Source: Rostrohypoxylon terebratum (Eukaryota > Ascomycota > Sordariomycetes > Xylariales > Hypoxylaceae). From it: a stretch of DNA of 64,000 nucleotides. The notes below the pieces were generated by a model. The model was given only the letters and a program-made list of their open reading frames with translations. It was not told where the DNA came from and made no database searches. Where the stretch lies: positions 1 to 64,000 of the forward strand of contig MU385906.1 in NCBI GenBank assembly GCA_022497145.1, read 5' to 3'. Shown one piece after another: positions 45,455 to 57,483 of this stretch (its first letter is position 1; the number at the start of each line of letters is the position of its first letter). A program made the position numbers and the translations under genes.

Positions 45455-47939
45455 ATGAACCGACCAGAATCCTATCCGGCAGTGACTACGCCACTCTTGA
45501 TCGACCTTACAGCACCAACAGCACCGACACCAACAATTGGCACGGCCAACGGCTCTCCAAGGTCCGACGGTAATATAAGCTCAACACCAAAACAAGTGTC
45601 GCCGGTAGACAAGATTGCCATTCATAACAAAGAATACCTCGGCCCCCATTTCATTAACGGGCAAAATCGTCGAAAATGGACAGTGGCTATTACTGTGAAT
45701 GGTCAACCAGAACGGACCACCGAACTAGTCGATCCGTTTGCCGAGGAAGAATATCATAAGGATAATAACAACAGAGTACAACGGGGAAATCTAGAACTCA
45801 ACCAAGATGTGAGTATTTCTCAACCCATTTTTATTTATATGGGAAGGTCGAGGAAGCGTCACCAAGGTCAATTCGATTGACAACTCCCTTCTTAGCGCAT
45901 CGAGAAGTACTTCAAAGGGTTATTTGACCAATTGGGCCTTGGCTGTTGCCGAAAAAAAGATTGCCGTATCTCCATCCACGAGGATGTCACTCAAGTCAGC
46001 GAAACAAGTGACTTCGCTAGCATTCATTCTCTTCTCTGGGAGATTCTAGAGCATTCAAATTTTTGGCCATGCAGCGAACCCGGCGAGAGACCCGTGAAAA
46101 GGATCCGACTAAGTCGGACATTGAACGTCCTCACGAAGGATTTAACCGCCACGTCGTCGTCTATAGACCGTAGAACAACCTGTCCCACTACGACTTCGGC
46201 CGAATTTCGTGTACTTCTTGTTATAGCTCGATCCTTCAAAAAGAATATCGACCAGAGATATGTTGATTACCCGGCAAGCCTCATACAGTTAGTAGCTTCA
46301 ATGACCACCCTCCCTCTCTGAAATATGACCAAATCAGTCACTGATAATAAGTAGAGGGCCCCTGCTTAACATCGCTCGGCGGACAAAAAAGAGGGGAATC
46401 ACACCTAAGCTACATATCGATGTCGTGCGACCTGGTACCGTTGAAGAGCTTGACGAGTATCTGAGACCTGGTTGCAAGCCATACGACATAGTGCACTTCG
46501 ACCTACACGGGAAAATCGGACCCGTGAAACCAGTCACGAAGTCATGGGTTGGCGGACGGTCAAAGACTCCAGCACCCGACGAGAAAACGACTCAAGAGCT
46601 CCAGTCTTACCTTCGTTTCGCCCGGCCGTACGATCGAAATCTAGCTAGCTTTGGCCGCAGAGACAACCCAATCAAGATGCTTCTCCACGACGATGCCTCT
46701 TTACACGATGTGCCCGTCAAGGAGATCGCCGAGAAGCTTCAGAGGTGCAATATCTCCAAAGTGACACTAAACGCTTGTCTATCTTCCTACGCGCAGAGTC
46801 AGATATTCCTAAATATGTGCCACACATTCATCAGTTACGGCATAGCCCATGTGTCAGCTATGAGTTTCCAGATTTTAGAGAGCACAGCTGAAGTTTACTA
46901 TACTGCGTTTTACGAGTCTCTCATCTTGCGGGGGGAAGAGTTCCACGTCGCCGCCGCATGCGGTCGCAAGGCTCTTCGCGCCAACAACAACCCTTACGGC
47001 CATGCCTTATTGCCGACCAACTACCACCAGTACCCTAGGACTTTCAGCAACGAATTGTGGCGAAGATCTCCCGAGAGGTCTAATCAATTGGCCCTATTAG
47101 CTTTGCACTGCGCTCGGTATGGCGCTATCTTTCTTCTCCTAGCTCTATGTCTTACATACCTCTGGCTAAAACCTCTATATCTGTCTATGATAATCCCGGT
47201 CGCGTCTGTCCTCGCAATAGGAGCTTGGGTGTTAACAGAACACTGGCTTATGAGACTTATGCCAATGGCGGAACACACATACGAATCGTGCGGCGAGAAG
47301 CCATCGTACCAGACTGGTTTTAAGATTGATATCGAACATTTAGTGATTGAAGACCGCCTCAAGTCCGAAGATAATCAAGGCGCACTCTATGTATGGAGTA
47401 GTCAATATTCCAAGGAACTTAGTGACTGCGTTCACGATCTCGCGAACACGTGGGTATTGACCGGTTTCGTCGACAAGGTGGATATCGTCTCCGCAAGCGT
47501 CTTCTCGTGGACACTTACGAGCCTGTTTCCTTTCCGCTGGCTCCGCACTCATCGGTATAGGAGCGATAGTGTTGGTATGGTGGGAAGAAGACAGCTCCTC
47601 ATCATCAAAGACTTCGACCATTTCTACCCTAAGCACGCAAAGGAGGAGGATCTCGAAGACCTCCGTGTGGCCCTTCACCGTATGGTGTCTTTCATCGAAG
47701 GCTATGACCGCGATGATACCTACCTACTCATCACGGGATCGTACGACGAGGAATGGTGGATCGACGGGAACCGATATAACGACGAACGCATCGTGAATAC
47801 CATTGTCAGAGCTGTACCTCATAATCATAATACCACACCCTCGCCGCCACCGCCGCCCTCGCTCAGAAAGCAAGACTCGCGGTGGAGCTTGAGGGTCATG
47901 AAAAGGCGTTGGTCCAAACTCTGGAATGACATTGTTTAG
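45455..47939 (+). CDS. CHAT-domain caspase-like protease with membrane segments and degenerate NTPase domain
   Basis: Exons 45455-45808, 45896-46287 and 46355-47939 encode 776 aa; both junctions keep the frame and rebuild conserved runs (DYPASLIQGPLLNIARR). The first 120 residues are disordered. The CHAT domain (about 120-490) carries VHFDLHGK with the catalytic His near 300 and VTLNACLSS with the catalytic Cys near 390, the dyad of this clan CD family. Two hydrophobic segments (about 503-521 and 523-542) could anchor it in a membrane. The C-terminal domain resembles the NTPase that follows CHAT in fungal homologs: LANTWVLTGFVDKV and a Walker-B-like LLIIKD (about 663-668). Where a P-loop would be expected the sequence reads GALYVWSSQYSK, with no GxxxxGK[ST]. 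CHAT proteases are activated in immune or death pathways. It is convergent with a metacaspase. Confidence 0.85.
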
Positions 47940-48898
47940 GCATCTTGGTCTCGGCGTAAGGGATATCGTGCATATTCCCGGCGGTAAATTTGAGTCTTAC
48001 CATACTATACCCTCTAGCATAAGTCAGCCCCGGGTTGTTGTTTTTATTATTGTGGATGTGGGATTGCAGTACTGAGTGTCACCGCCCTCCCTAGGTAAGT
48101 ATGTACCAAGTCCGTAGGATACTATCCATATGAATAGAGAATACCGAATATTAACATACATCTGAAGCTTGGACGAGAAACTAGATTTGACAGTAAGAAA
48201 GTCCTATGAGGTAACAAATACTAATATGTACCTCAATACAGTCAGAAGGGATGTCTGCGAGAGTTGTAGGAAAGCCCCGGCGGTCTATATGTAATGTGCC
48301 TGGGTGCCTGAGCGGTGTGTTGAAATTTGATGTTGAATCTTTTAACCAGATACAATTTTAACAAGTAACCTTCTAGGTACCTAGCTGCCTAGTAACCTCA
48401 GAAAGCAGAACTCTAACATGACAATCTAAACGACCTACCCCTTCTTGGAGCAAGGCCACCGTGTGATTCCTTCGTAGGGTAAAGTGAACGAGGAAAGGAG
48501 TATGTAATTACCCTCAAACCACGACAAGCGTCGAACCACATACATCTCATGTTAAAGCACATAGGATCACTATCTAGGCAATTACCTCAAGCAGCGAATG
48601 GATCCAAAAATGACTTTCATTAATAATAAAAGAATACCCAAGAACACCCGAGCGACCCTACAAATAGCTAGGCCTCCCTCTTTTTGTAACCTCATCAGCT
48701 AAAAAGCGTTGAAAAGCAAGCTAGTAAACAGCCCTATCCCCTTAGAGCCCCATTGATGCTGTACCAGAACCGTGACACAGTAACTAAAAAAAATACGCAA
48801 ACGCAAACGCAGCCGTGGTAATGTGTGTCGAAATGTCATACATAATTCATTGCGGTATCCGCCAAGGAGACGACCTGACAACGTTAGTCTACATCATG
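47940..48898. other. Spacer between the convergent CHAT and metacaspase genes
   Basis: 959 nt with no gene. A CTAGGTACCTAGCTGCCTAG word lies at about 48374-48393. Both genes end here, so it should contain their terminators. Confidence 0.55.
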
Positions 48899-50887
48899 TC
48901 ACATGACAAATAGTAGGTTAGTGTCTAAGATATCATGTGCACGTTAGCTTCAAGGTCTTGTGGCTCGCTGAAAATAAGATGGGTTGGAAGGGTTGCTTAC
49001 TGAGAGGGTGACTGCACGAGAGTTGAGGTTTCTGGGAATAACGTGTAGCCAGCTCATCACGAATGCTGTTGAGTAGCTGCACGTAGCTTTGCTGAGGATT
49101 CTTCTTGAGGGCCGTGATAAAGGCCCAGGACATAGCTCCCGTAGCTTGTGAGGCGATAGTCGCGTCCGCTCTGCCGATATGGTTAGCAAGCTACATCATG
49201 ACCGGTGCGAGGAAGATGGTGAAAAGAAAAAGGAAGATAACCGTTGACCGCTTGGCCGACCGAACGTGACCCGTCGCCCTAGATGCAAAGCTACAGCTCT
49301 GATAGCTGCACTTTGATCTAGAGCGCCAAAAAAAAATGTTATGTACAAATAACCCCCTCCTCTCCCCTATGGAAAGACAGTCCTCCTGATGTATATGCCT
49401 CACACCTTGACCAACAAAACCCAGATACAAATTATCATTAAACCATTAGACCATGAGAGGATTTGTCTCATGCCGTCAGATGAACCCAATACACGCACAC
49501 TCATGCAACCTAGGTGAAATGGGTATCAATAGGAGGGAAATGTAAGGAAAGGGTAGACAAACGAAGTCTGGTCATCTTTGCTTCCAGAAAGCATGATAAC
49601 ATCTGCGGCTGAAGTCTTTGTAGCCATAGCCCTGTGGTGAGCATCTTCGCCAATAGTAGCCTTCTTGAAGAAGCCCATAATGTTGTTGGCGACCCCACCG
49701 AGATCGCCTTGACTGTAAGAGGAAATGACACCCAAAAGACCCTGGCCGGCTTCCTTGGCCAGATTGGGCTCTTTGAGAATGCCTTGAGTGGAGTAAATGT
49801 AGGGTAAGTCCAGCGCAGTACCCGAATGGCATGAGTCGAAGATAGCCGTCAATCGTACTCCAGATTGTAAGGGTCGGACCATGATGCGATGCATCTCGTC
49901 GTCAGTTATGTGGCCGGTGTGGCGGAAATCGACAGGATATATCACTTCGTCGTAACCGTCAGGCTCGTCGCCGTCTAGATCTTTGGTTTGACCTCCATGT
50001 CCTGAAAAACTGTTAGACCCACAGAATAGGTAACTATATCACAAAGCCGTCATACCGGAATAGTGGAAAAATAGCGAATCGTTGGGCCTTGCGTCTTTTA
50101 CAAGCCAGTGCATCGCCCGCAATATGTTCTGTTTAGTCGGCTGGCTCATAGGATTTTGTTGGTCGTCGGTGAGGATGACCATATCTTCCCGCTTATAGCC
50201 AAAATGCTCGACGAGATAAGCAGACATGTTTCTTACGTCGTTGATACATCCTCTAAGCTGGCCTCGCTGGCCAAAGTAGTTTATGCCTACAAGCAGAGCT
50301 TTTCTTCGGCCCGTGCAGTTACTGTATTGAAAAGCGTATCCTTGCGGAGCACCATGGCCGAAATGTTGGGGGCCGGACGGCGGCGGCGGAGGGGCGCTAA
50401 AGTTGCCGTGGTTGTATGAATTCGTGTTCGCTGTAGGCAATCCTATAACTCTCTTCATTAAACAGTGCTCTAAGAAGATGGTCGAAACGCCACTGGTCTC
50501 TTACCAGGTCTGCCATATTGATTCGGGGGTTGATGATAGCCGCCGTGTTGCTGGGGCGGGCCCTGACGATGCATGTCAGCGTGGGGCTCTAAACGCGCGG
50601 CGGCACGTTACGATAGCATTTACCTGGTTATATCCGTAGGGTTGAGACGGCGGCGGTTGATTATAGCCGAATGGAGGCTGCGGCGCTCCCTGGGGAGGAT
50701 ATCCGTTGAATTGCTGAGGCGGACTGGAACGGTGTTAGTAGCCGCGTCTCTTTGTTATCCACAGCCGAGAAGCAATGAGGATGGAATAGCGACCGTACGG
50801 TTGATAATAGTTACCGTGATATTGTTGTTGTTGTTGTTGTTGTTGCGGCGGCGGACCGTATCCTCCAGGATAACCGTAACCTGACAT
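48899..50887 (-). CDS. MCA1 homolog: Metacaspase (type I), yeast Mca1 family
   Basis: Seven exons on the minus strand: 50799-50887, 50624-50723, 50505-50562, 50056-50442, 49563-50001, 49001-49170 and 48899-48924, encoding 422 aa. The prodomain (about 1-120) is rich in Gln, Pro, Gly and Tyr and starts with an eight-Gln run. The p20 part has GRRKALLVGINYFGQ, the catalytic His in HYSGHGGQ (about 213) and the catalytic Cys in FDSCHSG (about 269). The p10 part includes KDDQTSADATIASQATGAMSW and ends in a short seventh exon reading LNTNLLFVM after the splice. Metacaspases are Ca-dependent Arg/Lys-specific proteases acting in stress, proteostasis and fungal cell death. Intron 5 is 392 nt, unlike the other introns of about 50-80 nt. 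The start of exon 4 could lie 12 nt further in (50430). Confidence 0.93.
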
Positions 50888-50972
50888 ATCAATGATTGGT
50901 TCCGTATGTAGTGTTCTCAATTGTAGTTGAAGTTATATTTGATGGGTCGTAGTTCGTGGTAGTAGTAAGTAC

Positions 50973-51015
50973 TAGTAGTAGTAGTAGTAGTAGTAGTAGT
51001 AGCAGTAGCAGTAGG
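50973..51015. repeat. TAG triplet repeat upstream of the metacaspase
   Basis: About 14 TAG/CAG triplets 85 bp upstream of the metacaspase start codon, in its promoter or leader. Confidence 0.85.
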
Positions 51016-52188
51016 TAGTCGACAAGAGGAGAAGAGGAGAGCCGGTTCGGGTTAGGTTCTCGATATGAACTCGTGGGGGCAGACAAGGCGGGGATTTCTG
51101 CCGTCAGGATGGGGGGACCAGGTAGTAGGTTCTTATAGACAAGGCTCGGCCTGCTTAGATGCGCGGAGGGAGCATATGAGAGAGAGTGAGAGACAGTGAG
51201 TGAGCGTTTCACGATATTTGTATAGTGGTATGTATATGTATCGGTGTCGAGGTATGAGGTATGATGTAAGTTAAGTATGGATGTAGTATGAATGTATGTA
51301 TGGATTGGATAGAGTAGGTTAAAAAAGTATTAGTATGGATGTAAATAGGTAGCCCTGGTAGCCCTGTCTCTTTTTTTTCTAGAGGTACTATGTACTGGGT
51401 ATCAAACTGAAAGTCGGCTAGTGTCACTGTGTCATAGGTAAGCGCAGCCCATGTAAGTACCAAGACTACCTACCAAGACCACGAGCCTCGACAGCTAAAA
51501 TACTAAAATATTAAAACACAGGAAATATAGGGAATAAATGGGAAAAAGAATGCCAAGGATTTCCTAGTCGGGTTATAATCGTACACGCTAGTAAGGTAAA
51601 TTCCCAGCCCAGCGGTCAACCGATGCGGCGCAGGGATTGACAGGTGCACATCACTTATTAACTTACTAGACAAGAACAAGCGCAGAGACTACATAGTACT
51701 AAGTAAGAGCAGGGGTCGGTGTGGAAATCTGAATACTCGATGCCGGAAACGCGATATACGATATTATTATTATTAGACGATACTCTTTTGAGAAGTACCG
51801 AACCGACCGCAGCAGACTGACAGATTGGTAGGTAGAAACTTCAAATGCTTGTAATTATGACAATGTTCTTTCTTTAGTAACTTAACGACCACTATGTATG
51901 TCATGTAATGTAAGGTAAGGTAAGGTAAGGATGTAAGGGAGGTGAGGGAGGTTGTAAGGAACAATGAAATGTAACAGATGTAGCAAATATTGTAGACAGA
52001 TCAACAAGTTTGGGATGTGGATGTCATGGTCGCAGGTCGCAGGTTGCAGCTTGCAGCTTGCAGCCGGGGTGAGAGTGAAATGGTGAAATGAGAGAAGAGG
52101 GGGGTCCGGATGTGAGCGACGCCGGAGATCTAGAATAATGAATTGTATATGCTTGTATATGTCGTATGCCGCATATGTGGTGAGTGAA

Positions 52189-52213
52189 TATGGATATGGA
52201 TATGGATATGGAT
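52189..52213. repeat. TATGGA hexamer repeat
   Basis: Four tandem TATGGA copies in a gene-free region. Confidence 0.8.
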
Positions 52214-52273
52214 GCGGATGGATGTCTAGGTAATGTCCAATATGTCCAGCCCCTGGAGATATGGATGGATGCG

Positions 52274-52310
52274 TGTAGTGTAGTGTAGTGTAGCGTAGTG
52301 TAGTATAGTA
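52274..52310. repeat. TAGTG pentamer repeat
   Basis: About seven TAGTG/TAGCG/TAGTA units in tandem; gene-free region. Confidence 0.8.
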
Positions 52311-54236
52311 TATATAGCGGATGTTCAGGATTGTAAGTACGTAGTAACCTTCCCTAGAAACTGCCTGCACATGTGTTCAAGGTTAGAAAGGATAGAAAGA
52401 TAACCCTAGATAGAGAGTAGAATGCCCAACAACAACTTGTTGAAGTGGAAGGTGGACGAGAGTGGACGAGAGCGCATGAGAGCACTTGAGAGAACCTTAC
52501 CAAGTAGCACAGCACCTCAGCAACCTTATGCATGTGCAAATCATCCAATGACAAAAAAATTAGCTCCAGTCGTGACATCCTATGCTGTATTACTCCTTAC
52601 TTGCTCCTACTGCAGTTCTCTTAGCAATCTCTTAAAAGTTGATAGTAGTCTTCTACAGTTCTACATAGTATAGAGAGTTTCCATTAACCTAAAAGAGTAA
52701 TAAGCTATCGTCATCCCGGCCATGGTCCATCTTTTTAGAGGGGGTCTAGCCGCGTGGAATGCGTGGAATAGATCCAATTCCTTATACATTTAATAGCACA
52801 TTTAGTATTTACGTCTGTTAGTGTAGTATAGCAGTACCTCTGTGGATCCAAATGGATACATAATTCCAATTACGCAGGTGCACAAGGGAATGAATAACTG
52901 AATAACTTAAACCAAAGCCGGCTTAAAACAAGGGTCCCCTTGCTGCCTTAAGAAAAATAGAGAGAAAAAAATATTTTATGAACAAATCAAATATTAACTC
53001 CAAACCCAAGTCGGCGATTGGACCGCGGCTTTCCTTCAAGCTCCCAAGTACCCAAGCACCCAAGCACCAAGAAACAACAATTCAATTTTACTCGTACTTT
53101 ACCCGAGCTCTCGCTCTCGACTACAACATGACCACTATGACCAACAAAATCCAATAGTCCATCTATAATAATACTGGGTCTCAATCCCTTCGACGATGTA
53201 CTAAGTCTGTTAGTCGTTTGAGAAAAGTTCCTATTTCCCTTTTCCCTCACTTTTCTCACTCTGCGCTGAATGATTTTAGATGGCTCTTGCTATATGATCG
53301 ACAATTATAACCATCAGGTCCAGAAGGATTCTCGATATCCAAGCTCGGAGCTGAATGGTATCTCGGCAACCTCATCAGCTACGAGCTACGAGCTACGAGC
53401 TACGAGCCTACAACCCATACAACCAACCCTTTGCATGATACAGAATCTACTACATACTAATATGTAGTATGTAATCATTGTAATGGATGGGTGATGGGTA
53501 ATGGGTAATGGGTGATGGGTAATGAGCAATGCTAAACTTCCTAGCTTTGTAGCCGTCGTCCGAACTACCCAGCTTGCTAGGCATTTAGGGTATTAGAGCA
53601 TCAACTATCGCTATGCGGCTATAAACCGTAGGCCAAGAACACGTCAGTGCCGTTACAGCGCAATTTCTCTGCAGCGTGCGATTTCGACGAATGAGCAGCT
53701 AGGGCAGCCTTGTAACCACAAGCCCGATCGGCGACCTAATCAGAGCAGACGACTAGGCAACTGCTTTAATTGTGCAAAATTATCTATAATAATTCTCATA
53801 GGTAATAATTCTCATAATCACGCTATTAGCTACTGCCCGTTCAGGGTACCTAGGACCTACATACGCAGTAGTAGGTAATAGGTATAGGTATTCTGTGCTC
53901 TTCCTCCGGCATAGTAGCATACCTATTACCGTCTGTCTACTACTAGGTAATAAGGTATTGTACATAGTACTATCTAAGCTACCATCTATTAAGCTACCCC
54001 CGGCGAATCCGTCTCCCGGTGGCAGAGGTACCTGCGATATTCGTCCCTATGTCCGACGTCTTAGGCGATAGCCAGCATTTCCGGCACATCAGGCACATCA
54101 TTCTGCATATGATACTATAGTTATCTAAGACAAGACATCAAACGAGATGGTCTTAGCCTCAAACGCCATAAGCTAAGTTACCTACAGGCTACAACTACGT
54201 AGTAACTTAGTAACCAGGTATACAGTATACTAGACT

Positions 54237-54277
54237 CTAGTTACTAGTTACTAGTTACTAGCTACTAGTTACTAGTA
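54237..54277. repeat. TTACTAG heptamer repeat
   Basis: About five tandem CTAGTTA units with one variant, made of ACTAGT-type palindromes. Confidence 0.8.
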
Positions 54278-57200
54278 GGTATACTACTACCCAGCTAGAT
54301 CAAATATGACCTCGGATGCTGTGGATGATTTTAAGAGACCCACGTCCACGTTGGAGAAGACGGGGCGCCGTGGATCTTCTTGCGTCGACGGCGGGGAACA
54401 ATGAATTATCCGGCCCTACGATCCGACTGTGGATGCTTCGGTATACCCGAAAATGGTGGCTCACTTGCAGCTAGTCCTCTGAACGTGCGTCTCCGGCCGA
54501 GTTCTGAATCCTGATACGTCCATACGCACTCTCCCACTGTGGCTGCAGTGCATATGGGTGCATATGGTGCATACCTCCTAGGAGATACTAGGTACCGCAT
54601 ATCAACGATTCAGATAATGCAATACCTCGAAGATCTTATTAGACGACTACCTAACCCGGCTCTGGATTCCTGCCGCGCTTCTTTGCCGCGCATGCGTTAG
54701 CTCCCATGCGCGGTAACAAACACATCGTGGCTGTGATGTGATGGCTAGGTATTTCGTCATATTTCAAAACATCTTCGCGGAGAAGTGAAAATCTGCATGC
54801 TAACTTCCGCGGGAAATTCGGAGTTCGTCTACAATCGTAGGTGTCCCCGTTTTTAGAGGCTGCCCTGGCTGCCCTAGTCGTAGTCGCGAGCTCTTAGCGA
54901 CGGGATCCCCACAAATGGCGTCGGAAAATGAAGAGTTTCCTCGGCTTTACTATGTAATCAGAGGTAACCAACGAGCTAAGGAGTAGCCTCAGGTTTAATA
55001 ACAAGACTATAGAATCCTCGGTCTATCCCAAGTAGGAGCGGATCATCAGGGACGGGTGTCAGTGCTCTCCGTCCCATAGTCCCTACAGGCGCCACATGCG
55101 TCGTCCCTAGACACTCCCAGGTGCTTGGGAAGGAAGATTATGTGGAGGGACCAATCGAGGTGATGCCGACGAGCACAGCCTTGCGCCAGTACCGCGTCTT
55201 CTGCAACTTAAAAATTTTCGGGACGGCTTGGACCACAAAACAACAGCCTTATCTAGATATGACGCCGGTTAAGCTACTCCAGAGTAGCATCTGCGACATC
55301 TGCGAGTCAGCGGCCCGATACTATGTACTATAATCAAATCCAGCATCGAAGGCCCACCATCCAGCCACCGTTGCAACGTTATCTTTCGTTTTACCGCTGG
55401 GAGGTGCTGCATGTAACTTATGCCGGGCTATGCTGTATTATCGATAGTTGCTCGTCGGGGTTACAGCGTCTTCCCCTGCTTTCGCTGCTTTCACTGGCGC
55501 ACAAGAGCCGTCTCAGCTCGTGAGGAGAGCTCGCGCTATGCCATTTTCATCTCTTCACCTACGCGTCCGTCAAATCCGTCAAATCCCGTCAACACCGTCG
55601 AACCTATCACGCCTCGCCACGGCTCAGCTGCCCGAATAGGGCGGTTGAGGCTATACAGCTACTTTTTTTTCTCCCCTCTCTCTATCTTTAGCAGCAATTA
55701 TTGCATTTTTGAGCCTCATCTTAAGTCGACTCGCCCTACGAGCTCTCGGCGAACTCTCGGTTCAAAGGAGCGGGAGGAGAGGGGGAAAAAACTGGAATCC
55801 AATTGAGGGAGCAGAGCTAAAGCTTTACGCGGTTAGATCACCGTCTTTCCCGCAAGAACCATCACGGGCTTTGAGCGCGCGTTTGCCTTAGTCAGCACTA
55901 GGTTACGGGGCCGACGGGTCCTCCCGTCTTTCATTCCGGTCGTGGACGTTGGACCAACGGCGACATCGAGCTCATCTGAGACCAATCTACTAATCTATGC
56001 CAAGGGCTGCATATATTACGTTATACGACGGAGAAATTTCGCTTCGCGTGATATTATCTCGACATATCTGATCTCGCTACGTCATTCTCGTGATCTGAAA
56101 GCTTTCATAAGAGGTAACCTTATCCGAGATCTTCACCTTATCTTCATGAACGTCCTTCTAAATTGGTCTCTCGCGGAACCTCTATAGAGTCTGGGCTCTG
56201 CGGGTGCGGTCTACGATACTTACCGCTATAATACTGCTACCGCTCTTTGAGACGCGGGATGATTCTAAAAAGAAGGCGGCGTTGGGACCCGACATGCAAA
56301 GCATAAGTGCCCAATGCTGCGGACAATCTATCTGTGCTACACACGTACACATTGGGTAGGTGAGAAGTTTGTATATGTCTTGCAGATCACATGATGCGAC
56401 GCGTAAACGTCAGTAGATACTTTCGCAACAATTGCCACATTCACCGGGCGGCATGCCTAGGTGAAGCATTCTCTCTATACCGGTCTATACGCTCGCCTCG
56501 GCACAATACCATGCTGCCTTCGGCAAAAGGACCTACCTAGTATGCATGGTAGGTTAGCTCGGTATATGCTAAGGGCATCCAGGCATGCTACTTCATAGGA
56601 AAGACGGGATATGATCTTTTTGAAGGCCGATGTTGTGCCATGCTACTATCACCAAACACAAGACATGGTGCTATAGGCCAATGCTAAATTATTGTAATCA
56701 CTATGGGTTCTGGATTGTTCTACTTTCGCGTAGTCTCGGTTTGGTGTATTTGGATGCTCTCGGAAGAAAAACACAGTATCTTGAAACGAACGAAGTGCCA
56801 ATGGCAACGTCCAGAAATGTGAAAAATCTTTCGCTCTCTATTCAAACTAAGCATTCCCATCCATCTAGGTACTATTTGCCTGTGTAGGTAATCCTTCGTT
56901 ATGAAGAGGAATGTTACATTAGGTAGTTAGATACCAAGGTACCTAGGTCCTATATACCCCTATCTGAGAGTGTCCACAGTAGCGATATCTTATTAGTACC
57001 TACCTAGGTCCTAGTTACATATACTTGTGTAACATGACTCGATTTTTGATGTACAAATGTACCTAAGCATCACAGAACAAAGAATCGGATTTTGAGTTGA
57101 TCGCGAATGTCTTTTTAAGAGGAAAGTATTCATCCACCATAGAGTAAGATCTTATATATCTTGACATACGAGTAGGTATATCCAGTTACGTACACATGAA

Positions 57201-57483
57201 TAATCGGCAGAACTAAAAAGAACCTTATACAAAGCCTAGCATGGCCACAAGCAAAGCAAGGAGTGTAAGTGTTCGTGACATTCATTACATGCTTAATTCA
57301 CGTCTATGGGATCCATTCGAATCCTGAAATTAGATAAGACAGGTACACACAAAGTCTAGATCCAAAGAGCTAGCTACCGCTGCTCTCGCAATCATAGGTA
57401 ACCAGAGCCCGAGCGACGTCGGCCCCTCCCATCTCTTTCCTCGTATCCACCAACACCACACTGTCGAGCTTAGCTTCCGAGGC

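Larger units (their letters stand above)
50888..57483. other. 6.6-kb gene-poor region with many simple repeats
   Basis: No gene supported. Proximal to 50888 is the metacaspase promoter, with a TAG triplet array at 50973-51015. Other arrays: TATGGA (about 52189-52213), TAGTG (about 52274-52310), AGCTACG (about 53379-53407) and TTACTAG (about 54237-54277). The 54900-56200 part is less AT-rich with several open frames of 60-130 codons on the plus strand, which might be a decayed gene or mobile element. I recognise nothing in them. Confidence 0.5.

Noticed and set aside
49191..49430. Open frame inside the long metacaspase intron
   Set aside because: No motif and no start context; intron sequence between well-supported exons.
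55420..55806. 128-codon frame with neighbours at 55121-56187
   Set aside because: No motif of a transposase, reverse transcriptase or other family could be seen; mentioned only as possible decayed DNA.
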